Shown here one piece after another: positions 44,683 through 55,090 of a stretch of 64,000 bases of DNA. The translations under genes and the position numbers were made by a program. Origin of the DNA: Novosphingobium sp. 32-60-15 (GTDB taxonomy: Bacteria; Pseudomonadota; Alphaproteobacteria; Sphingomonadales; Sphingomonadaceae); NCBI RefSeq assembly GCF_002280675.1, contig NZ_NCEN01000012.1, positions 1 to 64,000 on the forward strand, written 5' to 3'. The stretch's first letter is position 1; every line of letters starts with the position of its first letter. The notes under the pieces are model-generated. The model was not told where the DNA came from. It ran no database searches and saw nothing but the letters and a program-made list of their open reading frames with translations.

Positions 44683-45963
44683 TCAAAAGTAATCTTTCAG
44701 TGCCCGCCCCAGCCGATTCAATAGCTCCATGCCCTTATAACTGCCGCTGGGCTTATAGGGCGAACCAATGGTGCGAATGTCGACAGGATCGGCCGCTGCG
44801 AACAGCACGAGTCCCACCAAAGTCGAAGAACTGGGCGTTGCGTGGCCGGGCGGCAGACCCAGCATGGTTGGCGGAGAACCAATCCGCACAGGCCGCCCCA
44901 AGGCTGACTGCGCATAATCGGCAAGGCCGGGCAATTGCGCACCACCGCCAGTCAGCACCACTTGCTGCCCGGTTTGTCCGACAAAGCCCATCGCTTTCAG
45001 CGCTTTGGACACCTCTTCAGTGAAAAAGCCCAGTTGCTGGGTAATCACCGAAATCAATTCTGCGCGCGGAATGCGGTTCTTGTCATCGGCATGACGCGCC
45101 ACTGGCCCGCCTTCGGGATCGCCCGGGGCATTCACCGGTATCATCTCGCGGTGATCGGCAGGGCTGGCAATGGCGGAACCTGACATGCATTTAAGCCGCT
45201 CTGCCTGATACCTGCGGATACCAAAAGCCGAAGCAATGGCATCGGTAATGTCGCCCGAACCGTATTGGATGACCATCATGCCCAGCAACATGCCGGCAGC
45301 ATAGACCGAAACGGTCGTCACCTCGGCGCCAAACTCCACCAGCGCCACACCAAGTTCGCGCTCTTCGGGCGTCAAACACGCATGACCTGTGGCAATCGGC
45401 GATGCCACTACCGTTTCAACATCGAGGTGCGCGTTCTGCACGGCTTCCCGCAAGTTGCGGATCGGCGCGCCATCGGCAAGCATCACATGGATATCAACCG
45501 CCAACCGCTCGGCATGCAGCCCTTTCGGATTGGGTACGCCGTGCGCGCCATCCAGCGTGTAATGTGCCGGTTGCGCGTGAAGCACAGTGCGGCCATCGGG
45601 TTCGATCATCTCGCGCCCGGCCACCAGCAAATGCTCGATATCGTCCTGTTCGATCCGCCGGCCGCCAATGTCCACTTCGACCCGCGTGGTCGTGCTGGCA
45701 AGCCCTGCCCCGGAACAGCCGATCCACACCTTCTGGATGCCGATGTTCGCCATTTTTTCAGCGCGTTCAATCGCATCGCGGACAGAATGTGTGGCTGCCT
45801 GCATATCGGTCACATAGCCACGCTTGATCCCTTGTGCAGCGCGGTGGCCCGATCCCAGCACCACCATTTCGCCTGTTTCGGAAAGCCCCGCAATCATCGC
45901 GGACACACGAAACGAGCCGATGTTTACGGCAGCAAAAACCTTTGAAATACGGGGCGCGGCCAT
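44683..45963 (-). CDS. ftsA: Cell division protein FtsA
   Basis: A 426-residue actin-like protein that tethers FtsZ to the membrane. It has the start IGSFRVSAMIAG-like phosphate loop (VAAVNIGSFRVSA), the SHDS/IC subdomain after about residue 90, and LTGGGAQLPGLADYAQ for nucleotide binding. The C-terminal amphipathic helix is in MELLNRLGRALKDYF. It lies nine bases after ftsQ and is the last gene before the ftsZ promoter gap. Complete in length. Confidence 0.95.
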   Translation of the reverse strand: MAAPRISKVFAAVNIGSFRVSAMIAGLSETGEMVVLGSGHRAAQGIKRGYVTDMQAATHSVRDAIERAEKMANIGIQKVWIGCSGAGLASTTTRVEVDIGGRRIEQDDIEHLLVAGREMIEPDGRTVLHAQPAHYTLDGAHGVPNPKGLHAERLAVDIHVMLADGAPIRNLREAVQNAHLDVETVVASPIATGHACLTPEERELGVALVEFGAEVTTVSVYAAGMLLGMMVIQYGSGDITDAIASAFGIRRYQAERLKCMSGSAIASPADHREMIPVNAPGDPEGGPVARHADDKNRIPRAELISVITQQLGFFTEEVSKALKAMGFVGQTGQQVVLTGGGAQLPGLADYAQSALGRPVRIGSPPTMLGLPPGHATPSSSTLVGLVLFAAADPVDIRTIGSPYKPSGSYKGMELLNRLGRALKDYF

Positions 45964-45972
45964 AACTGTCGC

Positions 45973-46950
45973 TTATCCCTCATCAGACTTGGCATCAGCC
46001 GCCGCATTGGCCTTCGCACGCTTTGCCTCGGCCTTGGCCTGATCGACTGTGCGCTTTTCCTCCGCAACTTCATCAGCATGGCCGGGGACGCGCATGTAAA
46101 TCCGGTCCGGCGCGCGCATATCGAACGCCGCAACCTTACCGCCCAACAGGCGATTGACGCCGTCCATCCGCGCAAAGCTCAACAGCGCACCCGCGGCCTT
46201 CTCATCGCCTTCGGGCAGGACCAGAACTTGTCCGGTCTTGAACGTCAGGTTCCAGCGGCGATTGCCCACCCATTCGGCTTCCGAAACCTGTGGCTTCAAC
46301 GCGGGAGCCGCTTCCAGAAGGTGCGACAAGTCCTCAACCTGCTGTCCCACACCGGGGCCTGCCAAAACCAGCATGCCCTTGGCGCGGTCTTTCTTGATCG
46401 GCTCCAGTTCGGCACCGGTCTCATCGATCAGCACCATGCGATCAGGTTTGCGCAACACCGCATGGGGGCTGCGCTCGACAATGTCGATCACCAGCGTATC
46501 GGGCAACTTGCGCGATACGCGGGCATCTTTCACCCACGGCAATTCGTTCAACTCATCACGCAATCCGCCCAGATCGAGCGTGGTCATCGCGCGGTCGTTC
46601 TGGCCAAGAATACGTTCGTAAATCTTCAACTCGTTCATGCGGTTGACGCCGCGCACTTCAAGATGGCTCACCTTGAAACCGGCATCAGAAGCGATGATCG
46701 CCGCTTGCTCCGATGCCAGCGCCGGGATGCCCGCCATCACCGCCACCGTCCAGACGATAGCTGCTGCCACCGCCAGCACGATCGTCATCACAATCTTGTG
46801 CAGCGTCTCTTCGCCAAACGGCAGCCAAAGCATCACGTTATCAAGAAGCGAGCCTGTTTGCTGACGCGCGGTTTGCACCTTGCGCTGCGTGTTGCGCGCC
46901 GCTGCTGCGCGCCGCACACCTTTGCCGCCCCGCTTGATCGTCTGCGCCAT
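45973..46950 (-). CDS. ftsQ: Cell division protein FtsQ
   Basis: A 325-residue bitopic protein with a basic cytoplasmic N-terminus (about 1-55), a membrane helix in VMTIVLAVAAAIVWTVAVM, and a periplasmic POTRA domain beginning FKVSHLEVRGVNRMNE. The beta domain includes LPWVKDARVSRKLPDTLVIDI and ERSPHAVL, characteristic of FtsQ. It recruits FtsB/FtsL and FtsW/FtsI to the septum. A charged C-terminal tail rich in Ala/Lys extends the protein beyond the E. coli length (276). It lies five bases after ddl. Confidence 0.93.
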   Translation of the reverse strand: MAQTIKRGGKGVRRAAAARNTQRKVQTARQQTGSLLDNVMLWLPFGEETLHKIVMTIVLAVAAAIVWTVAVMAGIPALASEQAAIIASDAGFKVSHLEVRGVNRMNELKIYERILGQNDRAMTTLDLGGLRDELNELPWVKDARVSRKLPDTLVIDIVERSPHAVLRKPDRMVLIDETGAELEPIKKDRAKGMLVLAGPGVGQQVEDLSHLLEAAPALKPQVSEAEWVGNRRWNLTFKTGQVLVLPEGDEKAAGALLSFARMDGVNRLLGGKVAAFDMRAPDRIYMRVPGHADEVAEEKRTVDQAKAEAKRAKANAAADAKSDEG

Positions 46951-46955
46951 GATGA

Positions 46956-47897
46956 TCAGCCCTTTCCGGAATCGTTAAGCGCTTCGGCGATGATTGCCTC
47001 GACCAGATCGGGGTAATCCATACCCAACGCCTTGGCCTGTTCGGGTACTAGGCTCAGCGGGGTCATCCCCGGCTGGGTGTTCACCTCAAGCAGGAACAAG
47101 CCCTCGACGCCCTGACTGTCATCCCAGCGAAAGTCTGCACGGCTCGTGCCCTTGCAGCCCAGCAATTGGTGCGCGCGCAGAGCAATGTCCTTGCACGCTT
47201 GGGTAATCTCATCAGGAATCTGTGCCGGGCAGATGTGGTCTGTCATGCCTTCGGTATACTTGGCATCAAAGTCATAGAAGCCGGACTTCGGCTTCAATTC
47301 GGTGACAAGCAAGGCGCGGTCGCCAATCACCGCCGTGGTCAGCTCCAGCCCGCGAATGAACGGTTCGGCTAGGAGTTCGTCAAATTCCTGCCAAGGGCCA
47401 ACAGCATCGGCCCTGATCGGATTGCCATAGTTCCCCTCGGCCGTCACAATGGCCACGCCGACCGACGATCCTTCGTTCACCGGCTTCAAAACATAAGGGC
47501 GCGGCAACGGATCACCGCGATACAACTCTTCGGTGCGAACGATACGCCCGCCCGGCATCGGAATACCATGCGGTACCAGCGCCTGCTTGGTCAGTTCCTT
47601 GTCAATCGCGATGACCGACGTGGCCAAGCCTGAATGCGTATAAGTCAGCCCCATGATGTCCATCAGGCCCTGGATCGAACCATCCTCGCCCGGTGTGCCA
47701 TGCAAGGCATTGAACACCACGTCCGGCTTCACCTCAGCCAAACGCAAGGCAACATCGCGGTCCATATCGATCCGCGTCACCTTATGCCCCTTGGACTCAA
47801 GCGCCTTCGCCACGCCCTCGCCCGACATCAGCGAGACAGCCCGCTCGCTGGACCAGCCGCCCATCAGCACCGCGACATGAAGTTTCGGAAGTGTCAC
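46956..47897 (-). CDS. ddl: D-alanine-D-alanine ligase
   Basis: The 313-residue ATP-grasp enzyme joins two D-Ala for the peptidoglycan precursor. It shows MGGWSSERAVSLMSG, LHGTPGEDGSIQG, KPVNEGSSVGV and EVNTQPGMTPLSL, the Ddl signature motifs. The best start is GTG 47897 (MTLPKLHV), overlapping murB by four bases with AGGATT upstream; an ATG at 47924 would add nine residues. It sits between murB and ftsQ as in other alphaproteobacteria. Confidence 0.93.
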   Translation of the reverse strand: MTLPKLHVAVLMGGWSSERAVSLMSGEGVAKALESKGHKVTRIDMDRDVALRLAEVKPDVVFNALHGTPGEDGSIQGLMDIMGLTYTHSGLATSVIAIDKELTKQALVPHGIPMPGGRIVRTEELYRGDPLPRPYVLKPVNEGSSVGVAIVTAEGNYGNPIRADAVGPWQEFDELLAEPFIRGLELTTAVIGDRALLVTELKPKSGFYDFDAKYTEGMTDHICPAQIPDEITQACKDIALRAHQLLGCKGTSRADFRWDDSQGVEGLFLLEVNTQPGMTPLSLVPEQAKALGMDYPDLVEAIIAEALNDSGKG

Positions 47898-48787
47898 GGC
47901 CTGCCAATCCTCTTGATTTCCCATTCCAGATCCACGCCGGAGTTCTGTTTCACCCGGCGACGGACCTCCTCGCCCAATTCTTCGATCTCGGCGCTCGTCC
48001 CCTCGCCGGTGTTGATCAGGAAATTGGTGTGCTTCTCGCTCACTTGCGCGCCACCGATGGTCAAGCCCCGGCAACCCGCCTTGTCGACCAGTTCCCACGC
48101 CTTGCCGCCATCGGGGTTCTTGAAAGTTGACCCGCCCGTTTTCGACCGCAGCGGCTGAGATGCCTCGCGCGCTGCACTGATGCGGTCCATCTCGATCTGG
48201 ATCGCTGCCGGATCACCCGGCTCACCGCGAAACCGTGCGGCAACAACCACGCAGCCATCGACAAGATCAGAGTGCCGGTATGTGTAGCCAAGTTCCGAAA
48301 GCGGCAGCGTCGCGATCTCGCCCGAACGGATCACAACGTCGCAATCGATCAGCACATCCTTCACTTCACGCCCATAAGCGCCACCATTCATGCGCACAAA
48401 GCCCCCTACGGTGCCGGGGATCGAACGCAGGAATTCAAGACCGGCGATGCCATTGTCGCGCGCGGTCGATGACACAAGAATGCCGCTCGCCCCACCCCCG
48501 CAATTCAATGTAACCGCGTCCACTTTTTCAACTTTGGCAAAGGCCTTGCCCAGCCGGATCACAACCCCCGGAACCCCGCCGTCGCGCACGATCAGGTTGG
48601 AGCCAAGACCCAGTGCCATCACCGGTACATCCGGCGCCAGACCTGCAAGGAACTCTTGCAGATCAGCCACATCCTTGGGCTCAAACAGCCAATCCGCCGT
48701 GCCGCCGGACTTGAACCACACCAGCGGCGCAAGTGGTGCGTCGGGCGTCAGCTTTCCGCGAACGGATGGAAGCGCGAGCGGGCTCAC
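47894..48787 (-). CDS. murB: UDP-N-acetylenolpyruvoylglucosamine reductase
   Basis: The 297-residue FAD enzyme reduces the enolpyruvyl group to make UDP-MurNAc. It has FKSGGTADWLFEP (the FAD site), LGLGSNLIVRDGG and IPGTVGGFVRMNGGAYG, standard MurB motifs, and ends in the type II-like KQNSGVDLEWEIKRIG. GTG 48787 is preferred, with AGAGGG 8 bases upstream; a TTG at 48793 overlaps the murC stop. It is packed between murC (2-base gap) and ddl (GTGA overlap). Confidence 0.93.
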   Translation of the reverse strand: MSPLALPSVRGKLTPDAPLAPLVWFKSGGTADWLFEPKDVADLQEFLAGLAPDVPVMALGLGSNLIVRDGGVPGVVIRLGKAFAKVEKVDAVTLNCGGGASGILVSSTARDNGIAGLEFLRSIPGTVGGFVRMNGGAYGREVKDVLIDCDVVIRSGEIATLPLSELGYTYRHSDLVDGCVVVAARFRGEPGDPAAIQIEMDRISAAREASQPLRSKTGGSTFKNPDGGKAWELVDKAGCRGLTIGGAQVSEKHTNFLINTGEGTSAEIEELGEEVRRRVKQNSGVDLEWEIKRIGRP

Positions 48788-48789
48788 TC

Positions 48790-50208
48790 TCAAGCCCTCT
48801 CACGCACAATCGCATCAGCCAGACCGGCAGCCCACTTGGTAATATCGCCCGCGCCAAGGCAAACGACCATATCACCTGCCTGCACCACACCCGCCAATTC
48901 CTTGGCCAAAGCATCAGCACCATCAATCAGATGCGCAGAGCGGTGGCCACGCGCTTTCACGCCTTCAACCATTGCGCCGCTATCAACGCCATCAATCGGC
49001 TGTTCACCGGCGGGATAGACCGGCGCTGCATAGACAATATCGGCGTCATTGAACGCGCCTTGGAATTCTTCCATGTGATCGCGCAGACGGGTGAACCGGT
49101 GGGGCTGCACCACGGCAATCACCCGGCCTTGCACACCCTCGCGCGCAGCGGCGAGCACGGCACGGATTTCAACTGGATGGTGTCCGTAATCGTCAATGAC
49201 GGTGACCGAACCTGCACCAACCGCAACTTCACCCACCTTGGTAAAGCGGCGCTTGACGCCGCCAAACTTGGCAAAGCCCGTGCAAATCAAGTTGTCCGAA
49301 ACACCCATTTCAACGGCGACAGCGACGGCAGCAAGCGCGTTCTGCACGTTGTGCCGCCCCGGCATCGGCAGTTCGATACCATCGATCCGGCGGAACGAAC
49401 CATCACGCTGGCGCAGCATCACGTCAAAGCGATTGCCGCCCGGAATAGGCGTGACAGCCTCGCCGCGCACATCGGCCTGGGCGGAAAACCCGTAAGTCAC
49501 CACGCGGCGGTCGCGCACTTTGGGGATGATCGCCTGCACTTCGGGATGATCGATGCACAGCATGGCCGCGCCATAAAACGGCACGTTTTCGATAAATTCG
49601 ACAAAAGCTGACTTCACTTTATCGAAGCTGCCGTAATGATCGAGATGTTCAGGATCGATGTTGGTGACAACCGCCAGCGTTCCATCAAGCCGCAGGAACG
49701 AACCATCGCTCTCGTCAGCCTCAACCACCATCCAGTCGCTATCGCCCAACCGCGCGTTCGAACCGTAGGAATTGATGATACCGCCGTTGATCACCGTCGG
49801 GTCCACACCGCCCGCATCCAGCAGGCACGCGATCATCGACGTCGTCGTGGTTTTCCCATGTGTTCCGGCAACAGCAACCGTGCTTTTCAACCGCATCAGT
49901 TCGGCAAGCATTTCCGCACGGCGCACCACCGGAATGCGGCCCTCAAGGGCGGCGACAACTTCGGGGTTATCGCGCTTTACCGCGGTGGACGTTACCACAA
50001 CCGCCACGCCATCCACGTTTTCGGCGCGCTGGCCGATCATCACCTTGATCCCGCGCGAACGCAAACCTTCAACGACATAGCTTTCCGCCATGTCGGACCC
50101 CTGCACCACATAACCCATGTTGTGCATGACTTCAGCAATGCCGGACATGCCGATGCCGCCAATGCCGACAAAGTGGATGGTCCCTATTTCCGTGCCGACG
50201 CCCTTCAC
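48790..50208 (-). CDS. murC: UDP-N-acetylmuramate-L-alanine ligase
   Basis: The 472-residue Mur ligase adds L-Ala to UDP-MurNAc. The N-terminus has [19 protein letters not shown], the ATP loop is [11 protein letters not shown], followed by [12 protein letters not shown] and [17 protein letters not shown] 50208 is chosen because AGGAG precedes at 7 bases; ATG 50229 is an alternative with no such site. It follows murG after a 94-base gap containing an inverted repeat, one of two wide gaps in the cluster. Confidence 0.95.
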   Translation of the reverse strand: MKGVGTEIGTIHFVGIGGIGMSGIAEVMHNMGYVVQGSDMAESYVVEGLRSRGIKVMIGQRAENVDGVAVVVTSTAVKRDNPEVVAALEGRIPVVRRAEMLAELMRLKSTVAVAGTHGKTTTTSMIACLLDAGGVDPTVINGGIINSYGSNARLGDSDWMVVEADESDGSFLRLDGTLAVVTNIDPEHLDHYGSFDKVKSAFVEFIENVPFYGAAMLCIDHPEVQAIIPKVRDRRVVTYGFSAQADVRGEAVTPIPGGNRFDVMLRQRDGSFRRIDGIELPMPGRHNVQNALAAVAVAVEMGVSDNLICTGFAKFGGVKRRFTKVGEVAVGAGSVTVIDDYGHHPVEIRAVLAAAREGVQGRVIAVVQPHRFTRLRDHMEEFQGAFNDADIVYAAPVYPAGEQPIDGVDSGAMVEGVKARGHRSAHLIDGADALAKELAGVVQAGDMVVCLGAGDITKWAAGLADAIVRERA

Positions 50209-50234
50209 TTTTGCGCTCCTGTTGCGCATGCGTG

Positions 50235-50300
50235 CTTCGACAGGCTCAGCACGAGCGGGCTTTGGCTATTCTGTTTCCGCTCATCCTGAGCTTGTCGAAG
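50235..50300. repeat. REP-like inverted repeat between murG and murC
   Basis: The arms CTTCGACAGGCTCAGCACGA (plus GCGG) at 50235-50258 and CCGCTCATCCTGAGCTTGTC (plus GAAG) at 50277-50300 are complementary at 21 of 24 positions and separated by 18 bases. I recognise the arm TTCGACAAGCTCAGGATGAG as a repeat widely scattered in sphingomonad intergenic regions. It forms a long RNA hairpin. Confidence 0.75.
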
Positions 50301-50302
50301 GA

Positions 50303-51469
50303 TCATGCCAGTTGCTCCTGCCCTGAAGCCGCCGTTGCGCGGGTATCAACGCGCATCACGTCCATGATCGGTTCTGCACCGAAGCTTTCGACCAGATCGG
50401 CCAAATCGCTGACGGCATTGGGCAATCCGCAATTCCATGCGGCATGGGCGGCGTTGGCGAGCGTGTGGGGATGTAGCGCCATGGTCTGGATTTGCTTGGC
50501 AAGTTCCTTGGGGGTGAAGCCGCTTTGGCGAATGGCCCGCGCACCGCCAGCCGCAACAATCTCGCGCGTATTCGCAGCCTGATGATCGTCAGTCGCAATC
50601 GGCAGCGGAATGAGAATGGCAGGGCGGCCGACTGCGGTCAGTTCAGCTATTGTCGATGCACCGGCACGACCGATAAACAAATGCGCCGCCGCAAGCCGTC
50701 CCTGCATATCTTCAAAGTATGTGCCGAGTTCAGCCGGAATTTCGTGAGCGGCATAGCGCGCACGGACCGCTTCCAGATCTTCCGCGCGGCACTGTTGGGT
50801 TACTTGCAAACGATGGCGCAATGAAGGCGGAAGCATGGCCAGCCCGTCAGGAACGACCTCGGACAACACCGAAGCCCCCTGACTGCCGCCGGTTACCAGC
50901 ACGCGAAACAGGCCGTCCTCGGTAAACTCGGGGAAAGGATCGCCGCGCAGCGCCAGCACTTCGGGCCGCACCGGATTGCCGACGCGGTGGACTTTGCCCC
51001 ACAGCTTGGGATCAAGCCGCTCAACCTCGCCATACGCCGTCGCAATTGCGTTCACGCGCTTGGCAAGGAAGCGGTTGACGCGGCCGAGCACGGCGTTCTG
51101 TTCATGAACGACTGTCGGAATTTTGGCCGACCGCGCCGCCAAAAGAGCAGGCAACGCCGGATAGCCGCCAAAGCCAATCACGCACGAAGGCTCAAAGCTT
51201 TCGAACAGGCGCAGTGCCATGGCGCGGCCCTGCCAGATCGCACGAAGCCCCTTCCACAAGGCCAACGGGTTTTTGCCAAGCCGTCCGGCGGGCAAAACGT
51301 GCGCCGGCAGGAAATCGGGCTTACCGGGGATTTTCGCTCCCCGATCATCTGTAACCAGCGCCACATGATGGCCACGCCGCTCAAGCTCTACCGCCAGCGC
51401 AAACGCCGGAATAAGGTGGCCGCCGGTGCCACCTGCAGCAAGCACATAGTGTCTGGAAACGCCGGTCAT
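50303..51469 (-). CDS. murG: UDP-GlcNAc:lipid I N-acetylglucosaminyltransferase MurG
   Basis: The 388-residue GT-B enzyme makes lipid II at the inner membrane. It has the N-terminal acceptor loop AAGGTGGHLIPA, HEQNAVLGRVNRFLA, VTGGSQGASVLSE and the donor-binding IGRAGASTIAELTAVGRPAILIP-type motif (shown in parts). ATG 51469 overlaps the ftsW stop by ATGA. A REP-like repeat begins 2 bases after its stop, so its transcript end or stability may be set by that element. Confidence 0.95.
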   Translation of the reverse strand: MTGVSRHYVLAAGGTGGHLIPAFALAVELERRGHHVALVTDDRGAKIPGKPDFLPAHVLPAGRLGKNPLALWKGLRAIWQGRAMALRLFESFEPSCVIGFGGYPALPALLAARSAKIPTVVHEQNAVLGRVNRFLAKRVNAIATAYGEVERLDPKLWGKVHRVGNPVRPEVLALRGDPFPEFTEDGLFRVLVTGGSQGASVLSEVVPDGLAMLPPSLRHRLQVTQQCRAEDLEAVRARYAAHEIPAELGTYFEDMQGRLAAAHLFIGRAGASTIAELTAVGRPAILIPLPIATDDHQAANTREIVAAGGARAIRQSGFTPKELAKQIQTMALHPHTLANAAHAAWNCGLPNAVSDLADLVESFGAEPIMDVMRVDTRATAASGQEQLA

Positions 51470-52701
51470 CTTTGTGTGAAATCCGAAATGTCGAACTTTT
51501 CCCGCGAAAGGTAGGGGTTGCGGCGCGTAATCGCCAACAACAGGCCCATGCCCAAAAGCAGCGCGATGGTCGATGATCCGCCATAGCTGATAAGGGGCAA
51601 AGTCATGCCTTTCGATGGGAAAAGTTGCAAGTTCACCAGAATATTGATGAAGGCCTGTCCCACCAGTTGCGCGGTCAGACCCGCAGCAGCAAGGATCGTG
51701 AACAAGTCTTCCTCGTCGAGCAGGCGCATCAACACGCGCAGCGCAATCACGCAATAGACGATCACCACAACCGCGCAGGCAACTAACCCGAATTCCTCAC
51801 CGATTACCGAAAAAATGTAATCGGTGTGCGCTTCGGGCAAGGCATTCTTGCGGCTGCCAAGCCACAAACCGGCCCCGCTCCACCCGCCGTTGAGCAAAGT
51901 GCGCATCGCCAGATCAACCTGATCGAACTCGCTACCGCCGGATATAAAGCTGTCGATGCGGTGCGTTGCGTTAGGATAAAACAGATAGGCCGCAATCACG
52001 ACCAGAACACCACCGCCAAAGGACCACAGCACACGATGCGCTGAAAGCCCGGAAAGCAGAACGAGAACAAACCACACACCACCGAACAGGATCGTGGAAC
52101 CAAAATCGGGTTGCGCCATAAGCAGCATCCCGACCAGACCCATAATTGCAAATGTAATGCCGATCACCGGAATGTTCGGATCACGCACCCGCCATGACAA
52201 GATCCACGCAATCGCAATGGCAAAGCCGGGCTTGAGGAATTCGGACGGCTGCAAGCTGAAGCCGATCCACAACCAACGCTTGGCCCCTTTCACTTCGCTG
52301 CCCACCAACGGGACAAGGACAAGAGCGAGAACCATCACGGCGGCAAGAATGATTGCGGCCCGTCGCGCAGCGTCTTTGGGCAGGACAGAGGCAAAGAACA
52401 TTGCCACCAGCCCGACAGCGACCCAGCGCAAATGTATCCAGAAAAAGTAGAGATCACCCAGCGATTTGGCTGCGGTTGACAGCCGCTTGGCACTGGCTGG
52501 CGAGGCCGCTGCAACCGCGATTGAACCGATCACCACCAGAAACAGGATGAGGCCAAGCAGCATCCGGTCAATTTCGCGCCACCAGATCAACAATTCGCTG
52601 CGGCGGCTGCGACGGAAGCGTGAACCATGTCCGACAACGCGAACGCCCCCTTCGGGCATAGGCGTCGTAATCAGGCGCGTCGGGGTTGGCGACGTGCTCA
52701 T
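51466..52701 (-). CDS. ftsW: Septal peptidoglycan polymerase FtsW
   Basis: A 411-residue SEDS-family protein of ten membrane helices. Conserved features include GSEVKGAKRWLWIGFSLQPSE with the PSE motif, MAQPDFGSTILF, and LPLISYGGSSTIALLLGMG at the end. It is the glycosyltransferase partner of FtsI in septal wall synthesis. The N-terminal 50 residues are basic and cytoplasmic. It is coupled on both sides by 4-base overlaps with murD and murG. Confidence 0.95.
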   Translation of the reverse strand: MSTSPTPTRLITTPMPEGGVRVVGHGSRFRRSRRSELLIWWREIDRMLLGLILFLVVIGSIAVAAASPASAKRLSTAAKSLGDLYFFWIHLRWVAVGLVAMFFASVLPKDAARRAAIILAAVMVLALVLVPLVGSEVKGAKRWLWIGFSLQPSEFLKPGFAIAIAWILSWRVRDPNIPVIGITFAIMGLVGMLLMAQPDFGSTILFGGVWFVLVLLSGLSAHRVLWSFGGGVLVVIAAYLFYPNATHRIDSFISGGSEFDQVDLAMRTLLNGGWSGAGLWLGSRKNALPEAHTDYIFSVIGEEFGLVACAVVVIVYCVIALRVLMRLLDEEDLFTILAAAGLTAQLVGQAFINILVNLQLFPSKGMTLPLISYGGSSTIALLLGMGLLLAITRRNPYLSREKFDISDFTQR

Positions 52702-54029
52702 TGCCGGCCCTCGGCGGGGCAAGGCGCTGCGTGATCTTGGATCAGGGCTTCAACAATTTGGCGGAAACTATCGCCACGCGCCTCAAAATCACGAAACTGG
52801 TCAAAGCTGGCGCATGCAGGAGACAGCATGACAACATCGCCCGGCTGCGCAGCGTCCATCGCCTGGCGCACAGCATCACACAGCATTTCACTGCGCGTCA
52901 CGGGCATGACCGGCTCGAGGATTTCGGCAAAGCGGGGGCCAGCCTCACCAATGGTATAAGCCGCAACGACGTGGCTGAAATACGGAGCGCATTCGTCCAA
53001 ATCATCGCTCTTGGGCAATCCGCCAAGAATCCAGTGAATGCGCGGATAGGCCCCAAGCGCAGGCGCGGTCGAGGCCGGATTGGTGGCCTTGCTGTCGTTT
53101 ACGTATAGAACGCCCGCAGCCTCGGCCACACGCTCCATCCGGTGCGGCAGGCCAACAAAGCTGGCCAGAGCGGGACGCCAAACGTCCTCGCCAATGCCAA
53201 GCTGGCGGACGATTTCCACCGCGATTGCAGCGTTCTGCAAATTGTGCGGCCCTTGCAAGGATGGCCAATCGGCCTGCCCCGTCAACGCATCAGGCGCAAC
53301 GATATGGACAAATCCCGCGTCATGGGCAGCAAAGGCTTCACCGGCAATTTTCAGCGTATGCTCATCACCGCGTCCGAACACCGCATGTTGATTGGCCCGC
53401 TGCATCTGGAACAACCGGGCTTTGGACGCGGCATAGCCTGCAAAACCATCATACCGATCAAGATGGTCCGGGCTAAGATTGATAAGTGCGGCAACATCGC
53501 AGGCCAGGCTTTGCGTCAGATCGATCTGGTAACTCGACAATTCCAGAACATAGACACCGCCTTCAGGCAGTGGTTCCTGGCCCAAGATAGGCAAGCCGAT
53601 ATTGCCACCCAGTCGCACCGGCATGCCAGCCGCTGCGCAAATGTGGTGGACCAGCATGGTCGTGGTAGATTTGCCGTTCGTGCCGGTAATCCCCACCACG
53701 CGGTGTGGCGGAAGATCGGCGCGGGCCTGGGCAAACAATTCGATGTCGCCCATCACCGGCACCCCGGCGGCGCGGGCGTGATCGGCAATGGGATGGCGGT
53801 TTAACGGAACGCCAGGTGAAACCACGACGCCATCAAACCCTGCCAGATCAATCGCCAAAGGATCGGCAATATCAGCCCGCCCTTCAAACGCTGCGCGGGG
53901 TTCTTCGCGGCTGTCCCAAACCGTCACCTGTGCGCCACTTGCCAGCAGGCTTTCAACGCTGGCGACGCCCGAACGGGCAAGGCCAAGCACTGCAAAGCGC
54001 TTTCCCGCAAAGGCGTTGGAAACGATCAC
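52698..54029 (-). CDS. murD: UDP-N-acetylmuramoyl-L-alanine-D-glutamate ligase
   Basis: The 443-residue ligase adds D-Glu. It has [15 protein letters not shown], the ATP loop [29 protein letters not shown] and NDSKATNP with [12 protein letters not shown] later, all MurD traits. GTG 54029 overlaps the mraY stop by four bases (GTGA). The downstream end overlaps ftsW by ATGA. Complete. Confidence 0.95.
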   Translation of the reverse strand: MIVSNAFAGKRFAVLGLARSGVASVESLLASGAQVTVWDSREEPRAAFEGRADIADPLAIDLAGFDGVVVSPGVPLNRHPIADHARAAGVPVMGDIELFAQARADLPPHRVVGITGTNGKSTTTMLVHHICAAAGMPVRLGGNIGLPILGQEPLPEGGVYVLELSSYQIDLTQSLACDVAALINLSPDHLDRYDGFAGYAASKARLFQMQRANQHAVFGRGDEHTLKIAGEAFAAHDAGFVHIVAPDALTGQADWPSLQGPHNLQNAAIAVEIVRQLGIGEDVWRPALASFVGLPHRMERVAEAAGVLYVNDSKATNPASTAPALGAYPRIHWILGGLPKSDDLDECAPYFSHVVAAYTIGEAGPRFAEILEPVMPVTRSEMLCDAVRQAMDAAQPGDVVMLSPACASFDQFRDFEARGDSFRQIVEALIQDHAAPCPAEGRQ

Positions 54030-55090
54030 CGCACCTTCAACGTGGCAAGGCCGATCAGCGCGAGCACAATCGACACAATCCAGAAGCGAATGACCACGGT
54101 CGATTCCTTCCAGCCCAATTGTTCAAAATGGTGATGGATCGGCGCCATGCGGAACACGCGCTTTCCGGTGCGTTTGTAGACGGCAACCTGGACGATCACC
54201 GAAACAGCTTCCATCACAAACAGCCCGCCAACGATGGCCAGCACGATTTCGTGATGCGCAGCAACGGCGATAACACCAAGGGCACCGCCAAGTGCAAGAC
54301 TGCCGGTATCGCCCATGAATACAGCGGCAGGCGGCGCATTGAACCACAGGAACGCCAAGCCGGCCCCCATCATCGCCGCGCAGAAAATCGCCAATTCGCC
54401 AGCGCCTTTCACATGGGGAATGCCAAGGTAGGCCGCAAAGTCAGTGCGACCAGCAAGGTAGGCGATAATCGCAAAGGTGCCTGCGGCTATGATCACCGGC
54501 ATGATTGCCAGGCCATCAAGCCCGTCAGTCAAATTCACCGCATTGCCGGCGCCAACGATCACGAAAATCGCGAAAAGATAATAGAACGGGCCGAGCGGGA
54601 TGTAGAGGTTGCTGAACACCGGCACGTACAGGTTCGTCTCACCCACGGCCAGCCAGGCGGCAATGGCAGCGACAACAAACTCGCCAGCAAGGCGCACTTT
54701 GGCCGGAACGCCTTTGTGCGCATATTTGGTGACTTTATCGTAATCGTCGAGGAAGCCGATCACGCCAAAGCCCATCGTGACGACGACACAAGCCCAGACC
54801 AACCGGCTGTTTACGTCCATCCACAACAGCAGTGACAATGTGAGCGCGGTCACGATCATCAAGCCGCCCATCGTGGGCGTGCCACGCTTGGCAAGGTGTG
54901 ATTGCGGGCCATCCTCGCGGATGGGCTGCCCCCGGCCCTGCCTGATGCGCAACATGTTGATAAAGCGAGGACCGATGATCAATCCGATCACCAAGGCGGT
55001 TATCAACGTGATACCAGCCCGAAAGGTCTGATACCGGATAAGATTGCTGAATCCTTCGAATTCAAGCCATTGCGCCAGCAGGTAAAGCAT
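54026..55090 (-). CDS. mraY: Phospho-MurNAc-pentapeptide translocase MraY
   Basis: The 354-residue polytopic enzyme makes lipid I from UDP-MurNAc-pentapeptide and undecaprenyl phosphate. It has ten helices with the catalytic loops [22 protein letters not shown] and [14 protein letters not shown], and [10 protein letters not shown], the family HHH motif. Start ATG 55090 directly follows the murF stop (TGAATG). It is the target of tunicamycin and related inhibitors. Confidence 0.96.
   Translation of the reverse strand: MLYLLAQWLEFEGFSNLIRYQTFRAGITLITALVIGLIIGPRFINMLRIRQGRGQPIREDGPQSHLAKRGTPTMGGLMIVTALTLSLLLWMDVNSRLVWACVVVTMGFGVIGFLDDYDKVTKYAHKGVPAKVRLAGEFVVAAIAAWLAVGETNLYVPVFSNLYIPLGPFYYLFAIFVIVGAGNAVNLTDGLDGLAIMPVIIAAGTFAIIAYLAGRTDFAAYLGIPHVKGAGELAIFCAAMMGAGLAFLWFNAPPAAVFMGDTGSLALGGALGVIAVAAHHEIVLAIVGGLFVMEAVSVIVQVAVYKRTGKRVFRMAPIHHHFEQLGWKESTVVIRFWIVSIVLALIGLATLKVR

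Noticed and set aside
53705..54835. Long plus-strand frame opposite murD and mraY
   Set aside because: Overlaps two certain genes and encodes a low-complexity Arg/His/Gln-rich product.
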